From contig JALOMM010000133.1 of NCBI GenBank assembly GCA_025455535.1, positions 1-5,359 of the forward strand: 5,359 nt of DNA. The letters run 5' to 3'. Below, in pieces: positions 1 through 5,283 of this stretch. The translations under genes and the position numbers were made by a program. This stretch comes from Bacteroidales bacterium. GTDB taxonomy: Bacteria; Bacteroidota; Bacteroidia; Bacteroidales; VadinHA17. The notes under the pieces were generated by a model. It had not been told where the DNA came from. It saw only the letters and a program-made list of their open reading frames with translations, and did no database searches. Position 1 is the stretch's first letter. Every line of letters starts with the position of its first letter.

Positions 1-560
1 ATGACAACACGCTTTGCACCGCGGCTCTTCAGCTCTTCTGCTGCCCTGTTCACACCGTCAACAGTGCCTGAGATCACTATCTGGCCGGGGCTGTTGTAGT
101 TAGCCGGCACAACGATGTCGGCGGAAGCATTGCACACCTCTTCCACCACTGCATCGTCAATGCCAAGCACCGCCGCCATTGTCGAGGGGGTGATGCCGCA
201 TGCTTTCTGCATCGCGGCAGCCCTGGCGGCGACGAGTATCAGCCCGTTCTCAAAGGAGAGCGCCCCGGCAGAGACCAGCGCCGAGAACTCCCCCAGGGAG
301 TGCCCCGCTGTCATCGCAGGAGCAAAAGCGCTGCCCATCACCCTTGCAAGTATTACTGAATGGATGAAGATGGCCGGCTGCGTTACCCTGGTCTGCCTGA
401 GCTCGTCATCGGTACCGCTGAACATGATATCAGTGATGCGAAAACCCAGCAGCTCATTGGCTTGTTCAAACATCTCACGCGCTGCCGGCGAATTATCATA
501 GAGATCCTTCCCCATGCCGGGAAACTGCGATCCCTGTCCGGGAAATACAAATGCTTTCAT
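1..560 (-). CDS. fabD: Malonyl-CoA:ACP transacylase FabD (partial, C-terminus beyond window)
   Basis: FabD transfers the malonyl group from malonyl-CoA to acyl carrier protein, supplying the extender unit for type II fatty acid synthesis in the cytoplasm. Translation from the ATG at 560 gives 186 residues before the left edge; the family is usually about 290-310 residues, so roughly the last third is missing. Visible marks are the N-terminal FPGQGSQ (residues 6-12) with GMG (15-17), the nucleophile elbow GHSLGE (86-91) with catalytic Ser88, Arg113 in the ARAAAMQ segment, which corresponds to the arginine that binds the malonyl carboxylate, and NYNSPGQIVISG (154-165). The catalytic His of the Ser-His pair lies beyond the window. 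The gene follows folE on the same strand after a 58-base gap holding a promoter-like site, so it may be read both through and independently. No Shine-Dalgarno sequence is obvious. The start is fixed by the conserved FPGQGSQ close to the N-terminus. Identification is very secure. Confidence 0.96.
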   Translation of the reverse strand, partial: MKAFVFPGQGSQFPGMGKDLYDNSPAAREMFEQANELLGFRITDIMFSGTDDELRQTRVTQPAIFIHSVILARVMGSAFAPAMTAGHSLGEFSALVSAGALSFENGLILVAARAAAMQKACGITPSTMAAVLGIDDAVVEEVCNASADIVVPANYNSPGQIVISGTVDGVNRAAEELKSRGAKRVV

Positions 561-583
561 AATCCAGGTATATGTTTAAGCCC

Positions 584-591
584 CAAAAATA
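584..591 (-). promoter_or_regulatory. Candidate Bacteroidetes -7 element before fabD
   Basis: The minus strand reads TATTTTTG, an exact match to the Bacteroidetes -7 consensus TAnnTTTG. It lies in the 58-base folE-fabD gap and would start RNA about 17 bases before the fabD ATG. No TTG or TTTG is seen at the expected -33 distance, so this is a half-match found by eye. In AT-rich spacers such an 8-mer can arise by chance. Confidence 0.4.
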
Positions 592-618
592 GAAAAATTA
601 ACGATGACCTCGCACCGG

Positions 619-1254
619 TCAGTGCAGCCTGGCGGCAATCAGATGAGTGAACTCCTCGCGGGTGTTGAGGTTTGAAAGAAAACATCCGGTGAACGCCGAG
701 GTGGTGGTGACAGAGTTCTGCTTCTGCACCCCCCTGATCTGCATGCACATGTGCTGCGCCTCTATTACTACTGCAACACCAAGTGGCTTCAGGTTCTCCT
801 GTATGCAGTTCCGTATCTGTGTCGTGAGCCTCTCCTGTACCTGCAGCCTGGCAGAGTAGGTCTCCACCACGCGTGCTATCTTGCTCAGCCCCGTGATATA
901 GCCGTCAGGGATGTAGGCCACGTGAGCCTTGCCGAAAAAGGGGAGCATGTGATGCTCACACATCGAATAAATATCAATGTCCTTGACTATAACCATCTGC
1001 CGGTACTCCTCCTTGAACATGGCGCTGCGCAGTATCTCCTCAGGATTTTGCTGGTAACCCCTTGTGAGGAAGCTGAGTGCCTTGGCCACCCTCGTCGGAG
1101 TGTTGAGGAGACCCTCTCTGTCAGGGTCTTCGCCCAGCAGTTTAAGTATCTTGTAATAATATCCTGCGATCTCATTTATAACGTCGGGATTCCACTTTTC
1201 GATCTTGTTGTAACCGTTTGACAGGGCTCCGCTGCCGTCATTTAGCTTTTCCAT
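619..1254 (-). CDS. folE: GTP cyclohydrolase I (FolE, type IA)
   Basis: FolE converts GTP and water to 7,8-dihydroneopterin triphosphate and formate, the first step toward folate and other pterins; the enzyme is a cytoplasmic zinc-dependent homodecamer. The 211-residue product has the usual length. It shows the helical N-terminal part with [13 protein letters not shown] (residues 47-59), the zinc site in [10 protein letters not shown] (97-106) with Cys99 and the following His101/His102, [23 protein letters not shown] (122-144 region), and [10 protein letters not shown] (166-175) with His168 and the second zinc Cys170. These match Cys110, His112/His113, His179 and Cys181 of the E. coli enzyme. 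The zinc-binding cysteines and histidine are all present, so this is the zinc-dependent IA type rather than FolE2. The ATG lies one base after the stop of the upstream pterin synthase, which indicates co-transcription and probably coupled translation. Its product is the substrate of that neighbour. Confidence 0.97.
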   Translation of the reverse strand: MEKLNDGSGALSNGYNKIEKWNPDVINEIAGYYYKILKLLGEDPDREGLLNTPTRVAKALSFLTRGYQQNPEEILRSAMFKEEYRQMVIVKDIDIYSMCEHHMLPFFGKAHVAYIPDGYITGLSKIARVVETYSARLQVQERLTTQIRNCIQENLKPLGVAVVIEAQHMCMQIRGVQKQNSVTTTSAFTGCFLSNLNTREEFTHLIAARLH

Positions 1255-1255
1255 A

Positions 1256-1666
1256 TTATCCGTAATATTCGATGAAATTGTTTTCTGTCTCTTCTATTCT
1301 CACGCAGTGCAGCGTGACCCCCTCTGCTTCCAGGGGCCCTTTCAGCTCATCCCAGACAGCCACTGCCAGATTCTCCGTGGTGGCTATCTTCCCGGCCATG
1401 AAGTCCGTCTCTGTGTTCATGTTGCGGTGGTCAAGCTTCTCTATAACCCTTTCGTTTATTATCTCCTTAAGCCTGGTGGCATTCATGAAATATCCTGTGT
1501 CAGGGTCTATCTCCCCCCTGACTGTCACCTTGAGCACATAATTATGCCCATGCCAGTTTGGATTTGAACACTTACCGTAGATCTTCAGGTTGTCCTCATC
1601 ACTGAGGCCGGGGCGGAACATCCTGTGTGCTGCGCTGAACCGCTCTCTTCTTGTAAGGTAGATCAT
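1256..1666 (-). CDS. 6-pyruvoyl-tetrahydropterin synthase family protein (PTPS/QueD fold)
   Basis: This 136-residue protein belongs to the PTPS/QueD family, zinc enzymes that act on 7,8-dihydroneopterin triphosphate, the product of the adjacent FolE. Zinc ligands appear as His14 in FSAAHR and His39/His41 in WHGHNY. The catalytic triad would be Cys33 (GKCSNPN), Asp79 and His80 (LDHRNMN). TTEN (97-100) and Glu126 in EETENN fit the pterin-binding end. The catalytic Cys is five residues before HGHNY, the spacing and sequence of animal PTPS (GKCNNPNGHGHNY), while typical QueD has a shorter spacer (CxxxHGH). The stretch around LSDEDNLK and GEIDPDTG is also close to the mammalian enzyme as I recall it. 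I therefore favour 6-pyruvoyl-tetrahydropterin formation (tetrahydrobiopterin-type cofactor), but automatic annotation may call it 6-carboxytetrahydropterin synthase (queD), and activity cannot be proved from sequence. It is the first gene of the minus-strand group, one base before folE. Confidence 0.93.
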   Translation of the reverse strand: MIYLTRRERFSAAHRMFRPGLSDEDNLKIYGKCSNPNWHGHNYVLKVTVRGEIDPDTGYFMNATRLKEIINERVIEKLDHRNMNTETDFMAGKIATTENLAVAVWDELKGPLEAEGVTLHCVRIEETENNFIEYYG

Positions 1667-1712
1667 AACCCTTAAAGTTAAATGAATTGGCGTTAATGAG
1701 GAAATTACAGAT

Positions 1713-1720
1713 CAAAAATA
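1713..1720 (-). promoter_or_regulatory. Candidate -7 element for the PTPS-folE unit
   Basis: The minus strand reads TATTTTTG, an exact fit to TAnnTTTG. RNA would start near 1706 and carry a leader of about 40 bases before the ATG at 1666. The -33 position has no TTG. The placement in a divergent spacer makes it more believable than a random match. Confidence 0.45.
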
Positions 1721-1721
1721 A

Positions 1722-1729
1722 TATATTTA
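1722..1729 (+). promoter_or_regulatory. Candidate -7 element for mqnB-mqnD
   Basis: The plus strand reads TATATTTA, one base off TAnnTTTG. It would start RNA about 17 bases before the mqnB ATG. There is no TTG or TTTG at the expected -33 distance, and the region is generally AT-rich, so the exact position is uncertain. Confidence 0.3.
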
Positions 1730-1752
1730 TCTGTTTATTTCAGGTATAAGGG

Positions 1753-2421
1753 ATGGACGAAGATATTGCAGACATACTGATAGCTGTCGCTCACCCCTCG
1801 GAAGGGGTGGCAGTGGAAAAAGCGATGAGTGATGCCCGCTGCAACTGTGCGCTGCTGGTCACTGACGTCGGTGGCGCAGCTATGTCATGGGCGCTGCAGA
1901 AGAGATTTTCTTCCGGAGGCACTCCTTCTCTGGTCATCAATGCAGGGATCGCGGGGAGCTACACTTCTTCATATCGGCCCGGCGATGTTGTTATTGCCTC
2001 CTCTGACTGTTTTGCCGACATGGGTGTTGATGACAACGGCTCTTTTCTGTCACTCTTCAGGGCCAGCCTGGCAGACCCCGACAGACGGCCCTTCAGTGAA
2101 GGGAGGATACACTGCCACGGCAGGTGGTTTGACAGTATGAGGACAAAATACCCGGCGGTAAGGGCAGCGACAGTCAACATGACCTCCGGATCACAGCCTG
2201 TGATAGACCGCATCAGGAAGGCATGGGACCCTGAGATAGAGACCATGGAAGGGGCGTGGTTTGCCTATGCCTGCGCTATGTCAGGCGCTGAGTGGCTCGC
2301 CGTCAGGGCCGTGTCAAACATGGTCGAGCCCCGTAACCTGAATAAATGGGATATACCCCTTGCTCTGGCAAAGTTGCAGGAGGCAATGACTGATATTTTG
2401 AAAACCGTAAAGGAAGGATGA
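1753..2421 (+). CDS. mqnB: Futalosine hydrolase MqnB
   Basis: MqnB removes hypoxanthine from futalosine to give dehypoxanthine futalosine, an early step of the futalosine route to menaquinone. The 222-residue product is a nucleoside phosphorylase/hydrolase fold of normal length. Marks are INAGIAGSY (residues 62-70), the nucleoside-binding glycine motif; PGDVVIAS (76-83) and ADMGVDD (88-94); METMEGAW-type motif, here ETMEGAWFAYAC (163-174), which holds the Glu that contacts the ribose; and RAVSNMVEPRN followed by WDIPLAL (185-205), which is characteristic of futalosine hydrolases and separates them from 5'-methylthioadenosine/S-adenosylhomocysteine nucleosidase. The ATG is preceded directly by AAGGG, too close for a good Shine-Dalgarno. 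The stop overlaps the next start by four bases (ATGA), and that next gene works in the same pathway, which strongly supports the call. Genes for MqnA and MqnC are not in the window. Confidence 0.94.
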   Translation: MDEDIADILIAVAHPSEGVAVEKAMSDARCNCALLVTDVGGAAMSWALQKRFSSGGTPSLVINAGIAGSYTSSYRPGDVVIASSDCFADMGVDDNGSFLSLFRASLADPDRRPFSEGRIHCHGRWFDSMRTKYPAVRAATVNMTSGSQPVIDRIRKAWDPEIETMEGAWFAYACAMSGAEWLAVRAVSNMVEPRNLNKWDIPLALAKLQEAMTDILKTVKEG

Positions 2422-3245
2422 GACTTACACTGGGTTTTTCTCCGTGCCCCAATGACACATTCATCTTTGAGGCACTCGTTCACCGCAGGGTCGATACGGA
2501 GGGGATCGAATACGACTGGTTTCTTGCTGATGTCGAAGAGCTCAACCGCAGAGCGCTCGACGGCAGCGTTGACATCACCAAGATGAGTTTTCATGCATAT
2601 GCCTGGGCAGCAAACAATTATCTGCTGCTTGACTCGGGCAGCGCCCTCGGACGCAACAACGGCCCGCTAGTTGTCAGCCGGAGGAAGATATACCCTGATG
2701 AGCTCAATGATGCGCTGATAGCCATACCGGGCAGATACACTACCGCCAACCTCCTCTTCAGCATCTTCTGGCCCGGGGCACAGCGGAAACGGGAGTATCT
2801 CTTCTCCGATATCCCCGAGGCAGTCCTTTCAGGAGAGGCGGATGCCGGTCTCATAATCCATGAGACCAGATTCACCTACCAGGCTATGGGACTGCAAAAG
2901 GTAGCAGACACGGGCGAAGAGTGGGATAGACTGACAGGTCTTCCCATTCCCCTCGGAGGGATAGTGGTGCACCGCAGCGTAAGTGATGATACAGCTGCCA
3001 GGGTCAACAGGACAATACGCCGCAGCCTTGAATATGCCCGTGCCAATCCGTCCGCCTCACTCGACTTCATACGCAAAAATGCCAGGGAGCTGGAGGCTGA
3101 GGTCACGCGTGAGCATATAAACCTTTATGTCAATGACTTCAGCCTCTCACTGGGGAAGGAGGGGAGAGAGGCTGTTGAGCGGCTCTTTGCCGTTGCATAT
3201 GAAAGAAAGGTGACAGGAGCACTGCCTGAGAGGATATTTCTTTAA
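2418..3245 (+). CDS. mqnD: 1,4-dihydroxy-6-naphthoate synthase MqnD
   Basis: MqnD converts cyclic dehypoxanthine futalosine to 1,4-dihydroxy-6-naphthoate, the naphthoquinone ring precursor of menaquinone. The 275-residue product has the usual length and a periplasmic-binding-protein-like two-lobed fold, but no signal peptide, as expected for a cytoplasmic enzyme. The N-terminal LGFSPCPNDTFIF (residues 5-17) is diagnostic of MqnD. Other marks are DITKMSFHAY (52-61), GRNNGPLVVS (78-87), the GLIIHETRFTY segment (144-154) whose His148 matches the catalytic histidine known from the Thermus enzyme, and GLPIPLGG (174-181). The related chorismate dehydratase MqnA lacks the SPCPNDTF start, so I reject that name. 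The gene overlaps mqnB in an ATGA junction with AGGAAGG just before it, so translation is probably coupled. It ends at a TAA with no clear terminator hairpin afterwards. Confidence 0.96.
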   Translation: MRLTLGFSPCPNDTFIFEALVHRRVDTEGIEYDWFLADVEELNRRALDGSVDITKMSFHAYAWAANNYLLLDSGSALGRNNGPLVVSRRKIYPDELNDALIAIPGRYTTANLLFSIFWPGAQRKREYLFSDIPEAVLSGEADAGLIIHETRFTYQAMGLQKVADTGEEWDRLTGLPIPLGGIVVHRSVSDDTAARVNRTIRRSLEYARANPSASLDFIRKNARELEAEVTREHINLYVNDFSLSLGKEGREAVERLFAVAYERKVTGALPERIFL

Positions 3246-3273
3246 CCACCTGTCCCCTGCCGCGTCAATTTAT

Positions 3274-3281
3274 TATCTTTA
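3274..3281 (+). promoter_or_regulatory. Candidate -7 element for sodB
   Basis: TATCTTTA is one base off TAnnTTTG and lies in the 65-base gap between mqnD and sodB. RNA would start near 3288, giving a leader of about 22 bases. CTG at 3250-3252, about 26 bases upstream (centre to centre), is one base off the -33 TTG. The rest of the gap shows no terminator hairpin for mqnD. Confidence 0.45.
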
Positions 3282-3310
3282 CATTATAATAATACTAAAC
3301 TGACCGGGTC

Positions 3311-3904
3311 ATGAAATTCGAACTGCCACCACTGAGCTACAGTCCTGATGCCCTTGCACCGCAAATAAGCGCTGAGACCATTGAGTACCACCATGGTAAG
3401 CATCATCTGGCATACGTTAATAATCTCAACGGCCTTATACCGGGCACTCCCTTTGAGAACGCCACCCTCGAGACGATGATCATGAAGGCTGAAGGAGGCA
3501 TTTTCAACAATGCCGCACAGGTATGGAATCATACTTTTTATTTTTCATCATTTTCACCTTCGGGGAAAAGAGAGCCCCATGGTACTCTTTTGCGCGCCAT
3601 TGACGCCGGATTCGGTTCCTTCGAATCATTCAGGGAGTCTTTTGCAAAGTCCGCCGCCACCCTTTTCGGGTCAGGATGGGCATGGCTGTGCATGAAGCCT
3701 GACGGCACACTGGCCGTGACACAGGAGTCAAATGCCGGCAACCCGATGCGGTCAGGGATGGTGCCGCTGATGACATGTGACGTATGGGAACATGCATATT
3801 ATATCGACTACCGCAACAGGCGTCCCGACTATATCAAAAACTTCTGGGAGCTGCTTGACTGGAACATTATTGGTCATCGGTTTGACGAGGCACTGAAGAA
3901 GTAG
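3311..3904 (+). CDS. sodB: Superoxide dismutase, Fe-type (Fe/Mn family)
   Basis: The enzyme converts two superoxide ions to hydrogen peroxide and oxygen. The 197-residue product has the normal length and no signal peptide, so it is cytoplasmic. The four metal ligands are His27 (EYHHGKHH), His74 (VWNHTFYF), Asp157 and His161 (DVWEHAYY). Gln70 in AAQVWNH, an FGSGWAWL block (119-126) and SNAGNP (140-145) are Fe-type marks; Mn enzymes usually carry a glycine pair before the ligand His and a Gln in the later block. Thr155, two residues before the Asp ligand, is the residue found in Fe-specific enzymes, whereas the cambialistic Porphyromonas gingivalis enzyme has Gly there. FYF after His74 instead of the common FYW resembles Bacteroidetes enzymes. 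Metal use is inferred and cambialism is not excluded. The gene has its own promoter-like site; the 90-base gap after it contains the next gene's promoter, so it is probably transcribed alone. Confidence 0.96.
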   Translation: MKFELPPLSYSPDALAPQISAETIEYHHGKHHLAYVNNLNGLIPGTPFENATLETMIMKAEGGIFNNAAQVWNHTFYFSSFSPSGKREPHGTLLRAIDAGFGSFESFRESFAKSAATLFGSGWAWLCMKPDGTLAVTQESNAGNPMRSGMVPLMTCDVWEHAYYIDYRNRRPDYIKNFWELLDWNIIGHRFDEALKK

Positions 3905-3970
3905 TTGCCGCCCGGGATATTATCGTCAGAGAGTTTAAGGCGAGGGTGTGGTTGGGGTGCTATTTTTATA

Positions 3971-3978
3971 TATCTTTG
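3971..3978 (+). promoter_or_regulatory. -7 element of the nitroreductase gene promoter
   Basis: TATCTTTG is an exact match to the Bacteroidetes -7 consensus TAnnTTTG and ends 16 bases before the ATG at 3995. TTG at 3952-3954 could serve as the -33 element, with a spacer of 16 bases, slightly short. RNA starting near 3985 would have a leader of only about 10 bases. The site lies within the N-terminal extension that a TTG start at 3905 would imply, and so argues for the ATG. Confidence 0.55.
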
Positions 3979-3994
3979 GCCAAACTTTTTGACG

Positions 3995-4567
3995 ATGAAT
4001 ATTAAACAGCTTATAGAAAAAACAAGGTCATACCGCAGGTTCGACGGCAATCACCCGGTCAGCAAAGAAACACTCGTGTCGCTGGTTGATCTTGCGAGAT
4101 TGTCAGCATCAGGTGCCAACAGGCAGCCGCTGAAATATATTCTTGTCAACGACCCTGCCGAGTGTGCCGAGGTCTACACATGCCTCGCATGGGCCGGTTA
4201 TCTTACAACATGGGAGGGTCCTGACCCGGGCGAGAGACCTACAGCCTACATCGTTGTCCTTGGTGATAAGGAGATATCCGATTCATTCGGCATAGACCAC
4301 GGCATAGCAGCGCAGAGCATCATGCTCGGGGCTACCTCCGAAGGTCTCGGAGGCTGCATCATTGCATCGATAAAAAAGGAGAAACTGAGAGCACTGCTGT
4401 CCGTACCGGCAGGCATCGATATCCTCCTTGTTCTTGCACTTGGCAAGCCAACTGAAAAAGTGGTCATCGAGACCCTTGAGAATAACAATGTGAAATACTG
4501 GAGAGATGATGCGCGCGTTCACCACGTGCCCAAGAGAACACTCGACGAGATCATTCTGCGCAAATAG
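3995..4567 (+). CDS. Nitroreductase family protein (FMN-dependent)
   Basis: This 190-residue protein is a member of the nitroreductase fold, FMN enzymes that reduce nitro compounds, quinones or other acceptors with NAD(P)H; the real substrate cannot be read from sequence. Flavin-binding marks are RSYRRF (residues 11-16), SASGANRQPLKY (37-48) with the Asn and Gln of the N-terminal phosphate/flavin site, and the C-terminal GLGGCIIASI (117-126) followed by LALGKP (147-152). IDHGIAAQSIMLGA (100-113) is the central dimer helix. The C-terminus carries KYWRDD and HHVPKR. No signal peptide is present, so it is cytoplasmic. I chose the ATG at 3995: an in-frame TTG at 3905 would add 30 residues that are not family-like and would place the promoter inside the gene. 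The secreted-protein gene starts 13 bases after the stop, so the two are probably co-transcribed. Confidence 0.9.
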   Translation: MNIKQLIEKTRSYRRFDGNHPVSKETLVSLVDLARLSASGANRQPLKYILVNDPAECAEVYTCLAWAGYLTTWEGPDPGERPTAYIVVLGDKEISDSFGIDHGIAAQSIMLGATSEGLGGCIIASIKKEKLRALLSVPAGIDILLVLALGKPTEKVVIETLENNNVKYWRDDARVHHVPKRTLDEIILRK

Positions 4568-4570
4568 GTC

Positions 4571-4575
4571 AGGAG
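4571..4575 (+). promoter_or_regulatory. Shine-Dalgarno site deciding a TTG start
   Basis: AGGAG lies five bases before the TTG at 4581. It is the best ribosome-binding sequence in the window and sits just before a codon that opens a well-formed signal peptide. It falls in the 13-base gap after the nitroreductase stop. A CTG at 4578 is also in frame but is too close to the site. Confidence 0.55.
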
Positions 4576-4580
4576 ACCTG

Positions 4581-5282
4581 TTGCGGACTATATTCTGCAT
4601 CTTCGTCCTCTCACTGCCCCTTGAGATGGCAGCGCAGCAGGCCAGCCCTATACTTTTCCACGGTATCATCCTTGACGCTGACACTCATCAGCCTCTGACG
4701 GGAGCTCATTTCCTTAGCAGCAGCGGCGTGGCAGGCGCCTCAGACAACAGGGGCATGATCTCTTTCTTTGCCAGTCACCATGATACAATTACTTTTTCAA
4801 GTGTCGGGTACAGGAACTTCCTCCTGGTTATAGGCGATACCCTTCTTGCCAGGGAATATGTCGCAGGAATCTACCTCATTACCGATACACTGATGATACC
4901 TGCTGTGATTGTGATGCCAAGACTCGGAAACATCAGGGCCGAGATCATGGCTTCAAAACCGCCGGTAAACGATGATATGGTTAATGCCTCTAATAATCTG
5001 AGGCTCTCAGCCTACCAGGGTATTACCACTGCAGCCACACTGGGTGATCCGAACACCAATTATGAATTGCTGAGGCAGAAGCAGAGAGTGGATGCTTACG
5101 AGAAGGGGATGATCCCTGCCGATAAGATGGTTGTGTTCAGTCCGTTTACCATCATACCGCTGGTGTATGTCCTTGCAAAGGGTCTGCCTGAACCACCCAA
5201 ACCCCCCGTTCCGTATCTTTCAGACAGAGAACTTCAGCAGCTCCGCGCGATCCACGATTCGCTGGTGTATAAAAGAAAGTAA
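4581..5282 (+). CDS. Secreted protein with carboxypeptidase regulatory-like domain, C-terminus unknown
   Basis: Function is unknown. From the TTG at 4581 the product has 233 residues and starts with a clear signal peptide (MRTIFCIFVLSLPLEMAAQQA, as residues 1-21; cleavage near 18-21), so it goes to the periplasm or cell surface. Residues about 26-113 form a carboxypeptidase-regulatory-like beta domain (CarboxypepD_reg-like): FHGIILDADTHQPLTGAHF, a turn with SDNRGM, HDTITFSSVGY, and a closing strand ending in IPAVIVMPR. In Bacteroidetes such domains often precede TonB-dependent receptors, but no receptor follows. Residues 114-233 are not recognised; they include an NYELLRQKQRV segment, a hydrophobic stretch (189-199), a proline-rich patch (203-211) and a charged end. 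AGGAG at 4571-4575, five bases before the TTG, supports this start. A start at ATG 4506 would overlap the nitroreductase gene by 62 bases and bury the signal peptide. Confidence 0.8.
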   Translation: MRTIFCIFVLSLPLEMAAQQASPILFHGIILDADTHQPLTGAHFLSSSGVAGASDNRGMISFFASHHDTITFSSVGYRNFLLVIGDTLLAREYVAGIYLITDTLMIPAVIVMPRLGNIRAEIMASKPPVNDDMVNASNNLRLSAYQGITTAATLGDPNTNYELLRQKQRVDAYEKGMIPADKMVVFSPFTIIPLVYVLAKGLPEPPKPPVPYLSDRELQQLRAIHDSLVYKRK

Positions 5283-5283
5283 T

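Larger units (their letters stand above)
1667..1752. promoter_or_regulatory. Divergent intergenic promoter region, pterin genes / mqn genes
   Basis: This 86-base AT-rich spacer separates the minus-strand PTPS-folE-fabD group from the plus-strand mqnB-mqnD pair, so both units must start in it unless one is read from farther away. It holds two back-to-back candidate -7 elements, at 1713-1720 on the minus strand and 1722-1729 on the plus strand. No clear inverted repeat that could be an operator is seen. Confidence 0.6.

Noticed and set aside
115..501. Plus-strand open frame of 128 codons opposite fabD
   Set aside because: It is antisense to a clearly conserved FabD coding region, has low-complexity Ser/Ala-rich translation and no family resemblance.
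751..1221. Plus-strand open frame of 156 codons opposite folE
   Set aside because: It is the antisense shadow of FolE, whose zinc site and length are complete on the other strand.
2418..3245. Naming the second menaquinone gene MqnA
   Set aside because: MqnA and MqnD share a fold, but SPCPNDTFIF and the GLIIHE and GLPIPLG segments are MqnD marks.
3246..3310. Rho-independent terminator after mqnD
   Set aside because: No GC-rich inverted repeat followed by a T run is present; the T-rich part fits a promoter better.
3905..3994. N-terminal extension of the nitroreductase from TTG
   Set aside because: The extra 30 residues are not family-like and an exact promoter -7 element lies inside them; the ATG at 3995 gives a normal N-terminus.
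4506..4580. Start of the secreted protein at ATG 4506
   Set aside because: It would overlap the nitroreductase gene by 62 bases and push the signal peptide inward; the TTG at 4581 has a Shine-Dalgarno site and a proper signal sequence.
4283..4684. Minus-strand open frame of 133 codons opposite the nitroreductase and the secreted protein
   Set aside because: It spans two well-supported plus-strand genes and its translation shows no recognisable domain or signal.
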